Notes: generated by a model not told the origin, from the sequence alone. A stretch of 64,000 nt of DNA from Lacrimispora sphenoides JCM 1415 (GCF_900105615.1 NZ_LT630003.1:1860001-1924000), one strand, 5' to 3'; positions 55,161 through 63,055 are shown, counted from the stretch's first letter. Numbers and translations: made by a program.

Positions 55161-55418
55161 TCATTGCGATATCTCACCTTCAATTTCATCTATAACCGCA
55201 GTAAGCGGCTCTATTTCCCGTTTAAGAACCTGTATGTTTGTCCAGTCTCCAATCAGCGTATTATTTCTTTCTGAAAAATAGTCACGGATGCTGTCTTCAC
55301 TTATATGGCTGTTTGTATGTACTGTAATTGTCAAATAAAAAATCTTCTCAATGAAATTCTCCCCGCATATTTCGACAATTGCTTCATATATATTCTGATT
55401 TAGGAACGTATCATGCAT
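55161..55418 (-). CDS. Hypothetical 85-aa protein in the hydrogenase operon
   Basis: Begins MHDTFLNQNIYEAIVEICG. Its ATG overlaps the protease stop (ATGCATGA), so translation is probably coupled. Acidic, no Cys cluster, no membrane segment, and no match that I recognise. The mixed alpha/beta pattern (FYLTITVHTNSH) is compatible with a small accessory or assembly protein. Confidence 0.6.
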   Translation of the reverse strand: MHDTFLNQNIYEAIVEICGENFIEKIFYLTITVHTNSHISEDSIRDYFSERNNTLIGDWTNIQVLKREIEPLTAVIDEIEGEISQ

Positions 55419-55872
55419 TAGTGATTTCCTCCGATATGATTTTTTTTATTGCGCATTCAATTACCCTGCAGATCTGGGGCAGTTTATCCCTTAAAACAGT
55501 GCTTAGTTCCTGGCCAAAGCCGATTTCGCAGATTTCTATGCCCATCAGGTACCCTTTAAATGGACAGCCATATAGCTTCATGAGTTCCACCATACTCAAA
55601 TCATGCTGCATGGAGAATAAGGAAGGCTGTGACATCACATCTTCAAGGCTGGTCAGATGAACGCTTCCCGGCTCCGCTCCAGAAGAAAGTGCATCAAGGA
55701 TGAAAATAAAGTCACCCTTATCTAGTAAATAAAAGCAGTTTTGAAAATCGGTTTCACCAATGATCACATGAATATCCTGGCGGATCAGCCGGTCTTCCAA
55801 GATTTCGGCAGCTTTAATTGCTATGGCGTCATCCTTCATAAAACGATTGCCGATAGCAACTAACTTCACCAT
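55411..55872 (-). CDS. Hydrogenase maturation protease (HyaD/HupD/HybD family)
   Basis: 153 aa, first gene of the operon, ATG behind GAGAAGGGGGCAAGGG. The three Ni-sensing positions of HybD are in place: Asp15 in GNRFMKDDAIAI, Asp60 in FIFILDALSSG and His90 in SMQHDLSM. It should clip the 14-residue tail of the large subunit encoded downstream. No hypABCDEF genes are present, so they must lie elsewhere. Confidence 0.88.
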   Translation of the reverse strand: MVKLVAIGNRFMKDDAIAIKAAEILEDRLIRQDIHVIIGETDFQNCFYLLDKGDFIFILDALSSGAEPGSVHLTSLEDVMSQPSLFSMQHDLSMVELMKLYGCPFKGYLMGIEICEIGFGQELSTVLRDKLPQICRVIECAIKKIISEEITNA

Positions 55873-55907
55873 ACCCTTGCCCCCTTCTCAAAATTGTTAT
55901 TTATCAA

Positions 55908-55935
55908 TATATATGTTGGACAAATTTAAATATTC
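55908..55935 (-). promoter_or_regulatory. Sigma-E-like promoter of the hydrogenase operon
   Basis: Minus strand GAATATT (55929-55935) equals the sigma-E -35 consensus KMATATT. After 13 bp follows CATATATA (55908-55915), sharing CATA-A with CATACAMT. It is about 36 bp before the protease ATG. No sigma-A promoter of similar quality is seen there. The region is AT-rich, so chance is possible. Confidence 0.5.
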
Positions 55936-56020
55936 TTTTCCGGGGGATTATTGGCGGAAAGGTAACTGCATTTCTGATTCATGACTGAAAAATATGGATG
56001 ATTATGCTTTGCTCACATAA

Positions 56021-56179
56021 ACTTTAGATATTGCAAAGCAGAATTCAACTGCAGCCGGGGAGGTCAACCGGTCTATGGAGGAGGAAGCCGATGTGTTAGA
56101 AGAGATTACAGCTTCCAGCGACATTTTATCCGGTCTCGCCGAAGATTTACATGATATGATCTTAGAATTTAATATATAA
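56021..56179 (+). pseudogene. 3' remnant of a methyl-accepting chemotaxis protein gene
   Basis: The frame ending TAA at 56177-56179 encodes IAKQNSTAAGEVNRSMEEEA, then a stretch ending DLHDMILEFNI. This matches the extreme C-terminus of MCP signalling domains. A stop lies just upstream (56018-56020) and the rest of the gene is absent. It retains its own strong terminator. It is probably debris captured during formation of the element. Confidence 0.7.
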
Positions 56180-56184
56180 ACGTC

Positions 56185-56232
56185 AGGAACCGGTGTATGC
56201 TCTGCTGCTGCAGGCATACACCGGTTCCTTGC
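56185..56232 (+). terminator. Terminator of the MCP remnant
   Basis: 16-bp perfect stem (56185-56200 with 56214-56229), 13-nt loop, then a T-rich stretch. Confidence 0.85.
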
Positions 56233-56252
56233 TTTCGCCTCGTATGGAGCCG

Positions 56253-56534
56253 CTATGATAGGATACCATTCTCCACACACTTGGCCGCATAAGTGGCTAG
56301 TCTGGAGCCTCTGTCCGGGTGAAAGGTATTGACGGCTTTTATAAGTCCTATGGTACCTACGGAAAGAAGATCTTCCATATCATAATCTGTATTCTGATAT
56401 TTTTTTGCCACATGTGCCACCAGACGCATATTTCGCTCGATGAGTGTGGCTCTCGCCTCCTGATCCCCTTCCTGGTATCGTTCCAGACACTCTCGTTCTT
56501 CTCGCGCAGTTAAAGGTTTGGGAAAAGTTTTCAA
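56253..56534 (-). CDS. sigK: sigK, 5' part (sigma-K region 2), interrupted
   Basis: Opens at a TTG (56532-56534) six bases after AAGGTGG; the frame is closed a short distance upstream by a stop. Residues 1-88 are genuine sigma-K: EGDQEARATLIERNMRLVAH, DMEDLLSVGTIGLIKAVNTF, RLATYAAKCVE. The last five codons and TAG come from the element. The protein starts at the position of mature Bacillus sigma-K (FPKPLT versus FPQPLS), so it has no 20-aa pro-sequence. Confidence 0.9.
   Translation of the reverse strand: MKTFPKPLTAREERECLERYQEGDQEARATLIERNMRLVAHVAKKYQNTDYDMEDLLSVGTIGLIKAVNTFHPDRGSRLATYAAKCVENGILS
56259..56270 (-). repeat. Core recombination site, sigK 5' side
   Basis: Minus strand AATGGTATCCTA, paired with the site at 50379-50390. 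Downstream of it the sigK frame meets a TAG (56253-56255) after five foreign codons. Confidence 0.8.
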
Positions 56535-56632
56535 AGAAAGCCACCTTAAACTTACTTACTCTCATTTTATGCCGGCCTTCTCTTTAAAGTGCTTTTACAA
56601 AAAATATAGGCTGGTACTTATTTTCCTTTCCA

Positions 56633-57811
56633 TTAATGATGGAACAGACGAAGCCCTGTAAAAGCCATGGCCATCCCATAATGGTCACAGGTTTCAATTA
56701 CCTGGTCATCACGGACCGATCCCCCAGGCTGGGCCACGTACTTTACACCGCTTCTGTATGCCCGGTCAATGTTATCGCCAAATGGGAAGAAAGCATCAGA
56801 TCCCAGAGAAACCTCAGTCAGCCGACTAAGCCAGGCCTTCTTTTCTTCTCCTGTAAATACGGCTGGCTTTACCCTGAAAATATTTTCCCATCTGCCGTCA
56901 GCAATGACATCCATATAATCTTCTCCAATGTAGACATCAATGGCGTTGTCCAGGTCCGCACGGCTGATGCCATCCACAAACGGCAGCTCCAAGACCTGTG
57001 GCGCCTGGCGAAGAAACCAGTTATCCGCTTTATTTCCAGCCAGCCTTGTGCAGTGGATGCGGGACTGCTGACCAGCCCCGATCCCAATCGCTTGTCCGCC
57101 CTTTGCGAAACAGACAGAATTGGACTGGGTATATTTTAAAGTAATAAGGGAAATAATCAGGTCAATTTTTGCTGATGGAGGGATATCCTGGTTTTTTGTC
57201 ACCACATTCTTTAAAAGATCCTCATGAATCACCTCTTCATTTCTTCCCTGCTCAAACATAATTCCAAAAACCTGTTTTCTCTCAAGCGGCTCCGGCTGGT
57301 AATCCGGGTCAATTTGAATGATGTTGTAATTGCCGTTTTTCTTTGACTTTAAGATTTCCAGGGCTTCCGGTTCATACCCTGGGGCGATAACGCCGTCCGA
57401 CACTTCCCGTTTGATTATTCTGGCAGTATCCGTATCACAGATATCCGACAGGGAAATGAAGTCTCCGAAAGAAGACATACGGTCAGCACCTCTTGCCCTT
57501 GCATAGGCACAGGCCAGGGGGGAAATCCCTTCCATATCCTCTACCCTGTAAATCTTTGCAAGAATCCGGTCAAGAGGCAGTCCCACTGCGGCTCCGGCCG
57601 GAGACACATGTTTAAAAGAAGCCGCCGCAGGAAGGCCGGTTGCTTCCTTTAATTCTTTTACCAGCTGCCAGCCATGAAAGGCATCCAGGAAATTGATATA
57701 TCCCGGCCGGCCGCTTAGGACCTTAATTGGAAGCTCTTTCCCATCTGGCATAAAAATCCTTGAGGGCTTCTGATTCGGGTTACAGCCATATTTTAATTCC
57801 AGCTCGTTCAT
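56633..57811 (-). CDS. AICAR formyltransferase (stand-alone PurH transformylase)
   Basis: 392 aa from the ATG after AGGAGTACAAAAG; an ATG six codons earlier overlaps the upstream stop. [15 protein letters not shown] contains the Lys-His pair of AICAR transformylases, and [20 protein letters not shown] is conserved. It makes FAICAR from AICAR and 10-formyl-THF. It lacks the N-terminal IMP cyclohydrolase domain of the usual bifunctional PurH; a separate PurO-type gene upstream supplies that step. No terminator is seen before sigK. Confidence 0.9.
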   Translation of the reverse strand: MNELELKYGCNPNQKPSRIFMPDGKELPIKVLSGRPGYINFLDAFHGWQLVKELKEATGLPAAASFKHVSPAGAAVGLPLDRILAKIYRVEDMEGISPLACAYARARGADRMSSFGDFISLSDICDTDTARIIKREVSDGVIAPGYEPEALEILKSKKNGNYNIIQIDPDYQPEPLERKQVFGIMFEQGRNEEVIHEDLLKNVVTKNQDIPPSAKIDLIISLITLKYTQSNSVCFAKGGQAIGIGAGQQSRIHCTRLAGNKADNWFLRQAPQVLELPFVDGISRADLDNAIDVYIGEDYMDVIADGRWENIFRVKPAVFTGEEKKAWLSRLTEVSLGSDAFFPFGDNIDRAYRSGVKYVAQPGGSVRDDQVIETCDHYGMAMAFTGLRLFHH

Positions 57812-57825
57812 CTTTTGTACTCCTG

Positions 57826-58539
57826 TCATTGATTTTTATTTACAATCCGGGTTTCATAAGCTCCGGATTCTATGTCAATATATCTTACAAAGAGAGAAAT
57901 CTTATTCTCCTCATGGAGGCTTTCCCATAGCATGGCAGTAAATTCATCCAATTCATCAAGGGTCGCTGCCAGTTTTGGTTCCCCTTCAAAGCTTGGCAAT
58001 GGACTTCCATCATGCATATAGGTATGAATGAAATGGGCTTCACCTGCCTCCGGATTATCATAGGCAAAGGTATAACGGTTGCAGGAGTCCGGATTCCCAT
58101 GATTGCTCTTTATGATGGACATGGCGTAGTTGAAGCGCCCGCCTTCTATATGCATGATCCCGGAAATACGGGGCGTATAATTAGGACTATCCGGTTCAAA
58201 TTCCCGGCAACGTAAGGACTGTTCAAACGTCAGCTGTATATCCATTCCCTCGTAAATGGTATCGGTTTGATCTCCGTTTGTCACGATAGTCTTATTCCCC
58301 ATAACCCGCACCGGAGCGTAAATAATAAGGCTGGGGTCTGTGACCTTTGAGGGATCAAAGGCCTGGGTACGGATTCCTTCCCCTTCCTCTACGAATACGC
58401 GGTTACGGCTGTTGTCGCTTCTTCCCATAATAAAATAAGCGGCAACCGCCTTTGTTCCATCCGGTGTTTTTCCCATAATAATGCCTCTTCCCGGATAGGA
58501 ATTACTCTTTAAATCGTCTTGTAAAGAAATCAAACTCAT
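57826..58539 (-). CDS. PurO-type IMP cyclohydrolase
   Basis: 237 aa from ATG 58537-58539 behind AAAGGAG; a GTG 19 codons upstream lies within the leader. [37 protein letters not shown] and [16 protein letters not shown] are typical of IMP_cyclohyd (PF07826), first described in archaea. It closes FAICAR to IMP. It overlaps the next gene's in-frame extension and is controlled by the ZTP riboswitch. Confidence 0.88.
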   Translation of the reverse strand: MSLISLQDDLKSNSYPGRGIIMGKTPDGTKAVAAYFIMGRSDNSRNRVFVEEGEGIRTQAFDPSKVTDPSLIIYAPVRVMGNKTIVTNGDQTDTIYEGMDIQLTFEQSLRCREFEPDSPNYTPRISGIMHIEGGRFNYAMSIIKSNHGNPDSCNRYTFAYDNPEAGEAHFIHTYMHDGSPLPSFEGEPKLAATLDELDEFTAMLWESLHEENKISLFVRYIDIESGAYETRIVNKNQ

Positions 58540-58597
58540 CAGATCTGGTCTCCTTTCTGAATGAAACACAATGAACTCATTTGGCTCGTTGCTCACG

Positions 58598-58697
58598 CAA
58601 AAAACCGCCTGGGCATCCCATAGGGTGCCCAGGCGGTCGGCTTTTTACGTATCGTGCTCCCCGTGGTAGAAATCCACTTATCCGCCAGTCGCACGTA
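58598..58697 (-). ncRNA. ZTP (pfl) riboswitch with overlapping terminator
   Basis: Minus strand: GCGACTGGCG, AAGTGG, CTACCACGGGGAGC, then GCCGACCGCCTGGGC, the conserved ZTP/ZMP aptamer blocks. The final CCGCCTGGGCA also forms a 12-bp stem with TGCCCAGGCGG followed by TTTTTT (58598-58637). Ligand binding should prevent the terminator, raising IMP synthesis when ZMP accumulates. Confidence 0.92.
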
Positions 58698-58708
58698 CCT
58701 TGTACATC

Positions 58709-58737
58709 ATCATATAATATTCTCTGAAAAAAAGCAA
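58709..58737 (-). promoter_or_regulatory. Promoter of the purine operon
   Basis: Minus strand TTGCTT (58732-58737), 17-bp spacer, TATGAT (58709-58714). Confidence 0.7.
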
Positions 58738-58759
58738 CCCTCTTTTTTAACCGAATCAA

Positions 58760-58815
58760 GTAAGTCCCTTACTTCAAATGCGAAAAGCATTAAGTATGGG
58801 TGGGGACTTGCTTTT
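58760..58815 (-). terminator. Terminator of the FtsX-type ABC operon
   Basis: aagtaagtccc pairs with gggacttgctt (one mismatch) and inner aatgc with gcatt, seven bases after the permease stop. Confidence 0.65.
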
Positions 58816-58821
58816 CATTAG

Positions 58822-60183
58822 TTATTCATTCCTTATGGCTGCAAGAGGACTTAACTTCATGGCTCTTAGGGCAGGGAAAAATCCTGCGGCCATTCCTACA
58901 AAAACAGCAAAACCAACGGCTGTTAGGGAAAGCCAGGGAGGAATCCTGGAAAGATCGCCAGGCATATTTGACATAAAACGGCCCGAAAGGAACCTGTTAA
59001 TAAGGAATGAAACCCCATAGCTGAACAGGATTCCCGTTATGCCTCCTAAAAATCCGATAAAGCCTGACTCCAGCAGGAACATGTTCCTGATATTGTTCAT
59101 ATCGCAGCCAAGGACCTTTAAGATTCCGATTTCCTTTGTTCTTTCGTAAATGGACATCATCATGGTATTGGCGATACCAATTGCCGCTACAAACAGGGAT
59201 ACTGCTCCGATTCCTCCCAAAAGAGCCTGAACCATCTTGGCCTGCTTCTGAGACTGCTCCAGCCACTCCATGTTGCTGTTGGCCTGAAAGCCCATATCTG
59301 TAATCGCTTTTTGTACCGCTGTTACATTGTTCATATCATCAACTTCCACAACCGCCTGCTGATAAATAAAATAGTTGTAGGGTTTTCCCTTTTTATTGGT
59401 TGGCTGGTTTGGAATGGGTTTCTTTTTAAAAATCTGTTTTAACTGGGCCTTTAGCGCATCTAAATCCACATAAACGCTATAACTGTAGTTATTCCAATCC
59501 TCCGGCCCGCCTTCCACCAGGCCGGCCGTTGGTATGAGATACTTTTTGGGCGGTTTGACGGTTGCCCCGCCTTCCCCAGTTCCCCCGTTTTGGGACTGAT
59601 AATAGGCATCCATATCAAAAATCACAAACATAGGCCTATTTATAAAATCAATGTCAGGAATGCTGGAGGGATCATCATAATAGTTGTTACGATTGCTTTT
59701 AGGGTTGCTGAAATTCCTGGCAACCATATTCCCTACAATCATCTGTAAGTCTCTTTTTCCCGCTTCTGGAATTTGCCCTTCCTTTAAGGGAATATTTTTC
59801 ATATACTCCTGGGTGACACCGATCAGGTTGATATATGCCTGGTAAGCCCCCTGAGTCATCAAAACACTGGTTTCCAGAAGGGGGGAAGCAGTATTCACAT
59901 GATCAATCCGTTCAAACTGTGCAATCACATCATCCGTCATGTAATTAGGATCCTTGCTGCTTTCATTTCCTCCCCACATGGCATTGGAATATACGGAAAC
60001 TTCCGTAAGGCTTCCATAGGAAGCGATCTGTTCCATGGTAAGTTCATTAAAGCCGATCCCCAAAGACACCATGACAACAATGGAAGCCGTACCGATCAAA
60101 ACTCCCAGAACCGTTAAAAATGTCCTTAGCTTCCTGCGTCTTAAGTTATTTACACTCATGGAAAGCAAATCGCTAAATTTCAT
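58822..60183 (-). CDS. ABC permease, MacB/FtsX type
   Basis: 453 aa. N-terminal helix (TFLTVLGVLIGTASIVVMVS), extracellular domain of about 290 residues, and three C-terminal helices with SIYERTKEIGILKVLGC. It overlaps the preceding gene by 11 nt. Last gene of the operon ATPase, extracellular partner, permease. Confidence 0.88.
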   Translation of the reverse strand: MKFSDLLSMSVNNLRRRKLRTFLTVLGVLIGTASIVVMVSLGIGFNELTMEQIASYGSLTEVSVYSNAMWGGNESSKDPNYMTDDVIAQFERIDHVNTASPLLETSVLMTQGAYQAYINLIGVTQEYMKNIPLKEGQIPEAGKRDLQMIVGNMVARNFSNPKSNRNNYYDDPSSIPDIDFINRPMFVIFDMDAYYQSQNGGTGEGGATVKPPKKYLIPTAGLVEGGPEDWNNYSYSVYVDLDALKAQLKQIFKKKPIPNQPTNKKGKPYNYFIYQQAVVEVDDMNNVTAVQKAITDMGFQANSNMEWLEQSQKQAKMVQALLGGIGAVSLFVAAIGIANTMMMSIYERTKEIGILKVLGCDMNNIRNMFLLESGFIGFLGGITGILFSYGVSFLINRFLSGRFMSNMPGDLSRIPPWLSLTAVGFAVFVGMAAGFFPALRAMKLSPLAAIRNE

Positions 60184-62017
60184 TGTCTTTTTCCTCTTCT
60201 AGTTCTTCCAGTGCTTCCTTTTTCTTTTTACGTCTTTTAAGCACATATACGGTTCCAATGGTTCCTATCACCAGGACGGCAATCACCGCTGGAATGATGA
60301 TCTTTCCATATTTAGAAGTACCTTCCGGCTCTGTTACTGCCGGAAATTCTCCTGATCCATCCATTCCGGGATCTAGGTCCTCCTGCTCTGTTACCGTTAA
60401 ACTTATCTCTTTTTCAACGGGATCGCTGACTACCCCGTTTTCATCCTCATAGGTGATCATAATCTTAATTTTTCCATCATCCGTGGTAGGCGCTGTTCCG
60501 CTGATCATGGCATCCACATTTCCAGACTCTCCTGGCTTTATATTTCCTACATAGCTGTTGGTCTGCTGGATGGAATCTCCCACAAATGCCACCATTACAT
60601 TGTAGAGGAGGACTTTTCCCGTGTTATTGATGGGAAACATCACATTTGTCTCTGAACCTACGGAAATCATATCCGGCATTACCTCGATCGTTCCCGTGTT
60701 CAACCTGGAAACCTGCTTAACAGGAATGTTTACCGTCACCTTTTCTTCTGCGTTTTTAAATTCAGGGCTGTCGTACTTTTCGTTGATAGTGATGGCATAG
60801 GTTCTTTGATCCACCCATGCTCCCGCCCGAAGCTTTAACTTTATATCCGTTGTCTGGCCTGCGGGAAGAGAATTCACAACAATCGATGAGGAACCGGAAT
60901 CCATGGTAAATACCGCGCTGTCTGTAACTTTTTCTGATTCCAGGTTAAAGAGGAGGTTGCTTGCCGCCACGTTTTCGGAGGCGTTCTTCATATGGAGGAT
61001 CATTTCAAATTCCTCCCCGGCATAAACTGTCTCCGGGTTCGTCTGGAACCCATCTACAATGATTCTTGCCTTTGTTCTGTCATTGGCATTGAAATCACCG
61101 GTCTCCTCTTCCTTGTCTTTATTCTGAACCTTGACATAGAAGGTCTCTTCCGCTTTCTGGATATCTCCGTCCGAGCTGTCACGGTATTCAATGGTAAAGG
61201 TGATAGGATAGTATCCGCTGTAAACATCCTTGCGGATATTCATGCTGTAGGGAATCTCTACCGTTTCACCACCGCCCATGCGGTCATAATGCCTGGTGTA
61301 GTTTCCATCGTTAATATCAAAGGGGAACTTTGTGCTGTCCTGGTCCAGCTTCATACGGACATTCACATCAAAAGCCGTAACTTGTGAGGCATTGCGGACG
61401 TTCATATTAAAATTCATGGTTTGGGGATAGATGCCAAAAGGCGTATTCTGGTTTTCGCCCAGTTCAAACTGGATCGTCCCTTCATCCTTCCCGGATTCCG
61501 TGGTTGATGAGGATTTTGTGATCCAGATATTGACCTTTTCGTAGCTGGAATGGGCACCGTCATCCTTTTTTGATGCATCCGTTACGACTTCCAAAGGTAC
61601 CAGGTAATAGCCCTCTGCAATATCTCTTCGAACCCTTCCAGTAAGAGAAATACTCTTAGATGACCCGCTCTTTACTGTTCCCAGCTTTTTGTTGTCAAAA
61701 GTACTGGAAGTGATCTCAAAAGGAAAGACTGATCCAGTATATTTCGAATCTTCATCTGCGTCTTCCGTTGCCCGGTACTCCTGTTCCGCCAGATCCCGGT
61801 CAAACCTCACGGCCACATTGTTTAAATCATTGCCGCTATTATTCGTAAAAACCATATTAATGGTAACGTTTTCCCCGGTCTTTCCTGATGGAGTCTTCTT
61901 AACATCTATGTAAGTGTTTTTGCTTAGGTCATACTGGGCAAAAGCCGCACCGGGCATGGCTCCTATGATCATAAAGGCCGCAAGCAGCCATAAAATCCCT
62001 TTCCTAACCTTCTTCAT
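60173..62017 (-). CDS. Secreted, membrane-anchored CARDB/COG1361-like protein of an ABC system
   Basis: 614 aa from ATG 62015-62017 after AGGAGGACATGGGAT. Signal peptide ending AAFAQ, then several Ig-like beta domains of the COG1361/CARDB kind (GENVTINMVFTNNSGNDLNN; SVGSETNVMFPINNTGKVLL). A C-terminal membrane helix (IIIPAVIAVLVIGTIGTVYV) and a KRRKKKKE tail follow. It takes the place of a HlyD-type adaptor between ATPase and permease genes, so may be the outside part of the pump. Confidence 0.75.
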   Translation of the reverse strand: MKKVRKGILWLLAAFMIIGAMPGAAFAQYDLSKNTYIDVKKTPSGKTGENVTINMVFTNNSGNDLNNVAVRFDRDLAEQEYRATEDADEDSKYTGSVFPFEITSSTFDNKKLGTVKSGSSKSISLTGRVRRDIAEGYYLVPLEVVTDASKKDDGAHSSYEKVNIWITKSSSTTESGKDEGTIQFELGENQNTPFGIYPQTMNFNMNVRNASQVTAFDVNVRMKLDQDSTKFPFDINDGNYTRHYDRMGGGETVEIPYSMNIRKDVYSGYYPITFTIEYRDSSDGDIQKAEETFYVKVQNKDKEEETGDFNANDRTKARIIVDGFQTNPETVYAGEEFEMILHMKNASENVAASNLLFNLESEKVTDSAVFTMDSGSSSIVVNSLPAGQTTDIKLKLRAGAWVDQRTYAITINEKYDSPEFKNAEEKVTVNIPVKQVSRLNTGTIEVMPDMISVGSETNVMFPINNTGKVLLYNVMVAFVGDSIQQTNSYVGNIKPGESGNVDAMISGTAPTTDDGKIKIMITYEDENGVVSDPVEKEISLTVTEQEDLDPGMDGSGEFPAVTEPEGTSKYGKIIIPAVIAVLVIGTIGTVYVLKRRKKKKEALEELEEEKDNEI

Positions 62018-62759
62018 ATCCCATGTCCTCCTTCGTAACCTCATGATGCTGTTCCTCATGATGCTGTTCTTCGATTTTAACAATCTTTCCATCTACTATA
62101 TGGAATTGTCTGTCTGCAAACTTTGCAATATAATTATCATGTGTAACCATGACCAGAGTCTGATTCTGCTCCCGAACGATTTTCTGCATTAAACTTAAAA
62201 TTTCCCTGGTGGTCTTGGAATCTAAGTTTCCAGTTGGCTCATCCGCAAAGATGATCTTAGGATCCACTGCTAAAGCTCTTGCAATGCCGACTCTCTGCTG
62301 CTGACCTCCTGACATCTCATTGGCCATATGCTTCATCTGTTTCTCAAGCCCCACCAGCTTTATGTATTCCTTTGCCTTTTCATTTCTTGTTTTCTTCGGC
62401 ACTCCCCGAAATGACAGAGGCATAGCCACATTCTCCACCGCATTCATAGTCTGTAAAAGATTATAGGACTGAAAAATAAAACCCACGTGCTTTCTGCGGA
62501 ATGATACCAGCTGATTTTCCGAAAGCTTTTCTATATGGTTCCCGCCAATGACAATCTCTCCCTTTGACGGCTTCTCAAGGCCGGCCAACATATTTAAGAG
62601 AGTGGATTTACCGGAACCGGAGGGGCCCACGATCGCACAGAACTCTCCCTTATATATAGTAAAGTCCACGCCGTTTAACGCATAGACCTTTGTGTTTCCC
62701 ACTTTGTACACCTTGTAGAGATTCTTGACCTGAATCATAGGTGACTTTTTTTCCGCCAA
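62004..62759 (-). CDS. MacB/LolD-type ABC ATPase
   Basis: About 251 aa from a TTG eight bases after GGGGG; a GTG at 62768 is the alternative. Walker A GPSGSGKST, signature MSGGQQQRV, Walker B IIFADEPTGNLD. The C-terminal tail contains a duplicated EEQHH encoded by a 15-bp tandem repeat. The 3' end overlaps the next gene by 14 nt. Confidence 0.88.
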   Translation of the reverse strand: MAEKKSPMIQVKNLYKVYKVGNTKVYALNGVDFTIYKGEFCAIVGPSGSGKSTLLNMLAGLEKPSKGEIVIGGNHIEKLSENQLVSFRRKHVGFIFQSYNLLQTMNAVENVAMPLSFRGVPKKTRNEKAKEYIKLVGLEKQMKHMANEMSGGQQQRVGIARALAVDPKIIFADEPTGNLDSKTTREILSLMQKIVREQNQTLVMVTHDNYIAKFADRQFHIVDGKIVKIEEQHHEEQHHEVTKEDMGYEEG

Positions 62760-62786
62760 AACAGACACCCCCTTTCTTTATTTTTG

Positions 62787-62848
62787 CAAGCAATGAGCCA
62801 GGCACAGGAATACAGGCATTCTTTTATCTGGCGAATGCTGCTAGTGTC
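62787..62848 (-). promoter_or_regulatory. Conserved leader element, copy B
   Basis: Minus strand ACTAG, GCATTCGCCA, GAATGCC, then TGGCTCATTGCTTG in the 5' leader of the ABC operon, matching copy A at 37449-37513. GCATTC/GAATGC and GCCAG/CTGGC can pair. Confidence 0.5.
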
Positions 62849-62891
62849 AACGATATTGTACCTGTTGCAGGACACTTGACTTTGCATACAC

Positions 62892-62921
62892 ATTATACAA
62901 CAAGATATTTCCATCGGTCAT
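62892..62921 (-). promoter_or_regulatory. Probable promoter of the FtsX-type ABC operon
   Basis: Minus strand ATGACC (62916-62921), 18-bp spacer, TATAAT (62892-62897). The rest of 62922-63026 shows no gene. Confidence 0.5.
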
Positions 62922-63026
62922 TCTTTATTTTCTTACGCTTCCTTAAATATTCCTTACAGGAGGGAAGCTGTTAATTTCTGGAAAAATAGCATACGAAAAG
63001 ATTATATCATAAATTTAAAAAAAGTG

Positions 63027-63055
63027 TGGAAATTTTCTTACGGATACTGTATAAT
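63027..63055 (+). promoter_or_regulatory. Probable promoter of pyrB
   Basis: TGGAAA (63027-63032), 17-bp spacer, TATAAT (63050-63055). The short leader leaves no room for a PyrR attenuator. Confidence 0.55.

Larger units (their letters stand above)
50387..56270. mobile_element. Skin-type sigK intervening element carrying a [NiFe]-hydrogenase operon
   Basis: A 5,880-bp segment bounded by the core repeats interrupts sigK between codons 88 and 89. It contains a large serine recombinase next to the sigK 3' part, as in other skin elements. Inside it are a 53-aa ORF, five hydrogenase-related genes and a chemotaxis-receptor gene remnant. It is much smaller than the Bacillus subtilis (about 48 kb) and Clostridioides difficile (about 14.6 kb) elements and has no phage structural genes. 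Excision is predicted in the sporulating mother cell. Confidence 0.9.

Noticed and set aside
55161..55418. 85-aa protein as HypA or HypC
   Set aside because: It lacks the zinc-binding CxxC pairs of HypA and the N-terminal MCxxxP of HypC.
56002..56280. A 92-codon minus-strand ORF at the sigK end of the element
   Set aside because: It is antisense to the MCP remnant and its terminator, and has no ribosome site. It matters only as the possible in-frame extension of the recombinase in the excised circle.
62040..62069. 15-bp tandem repeat encoding EEQHH twice near the ATPase C-terminus
   Set aside because: Only two copies, in a variable tail; likely simple slippage and not a metal-binding array.
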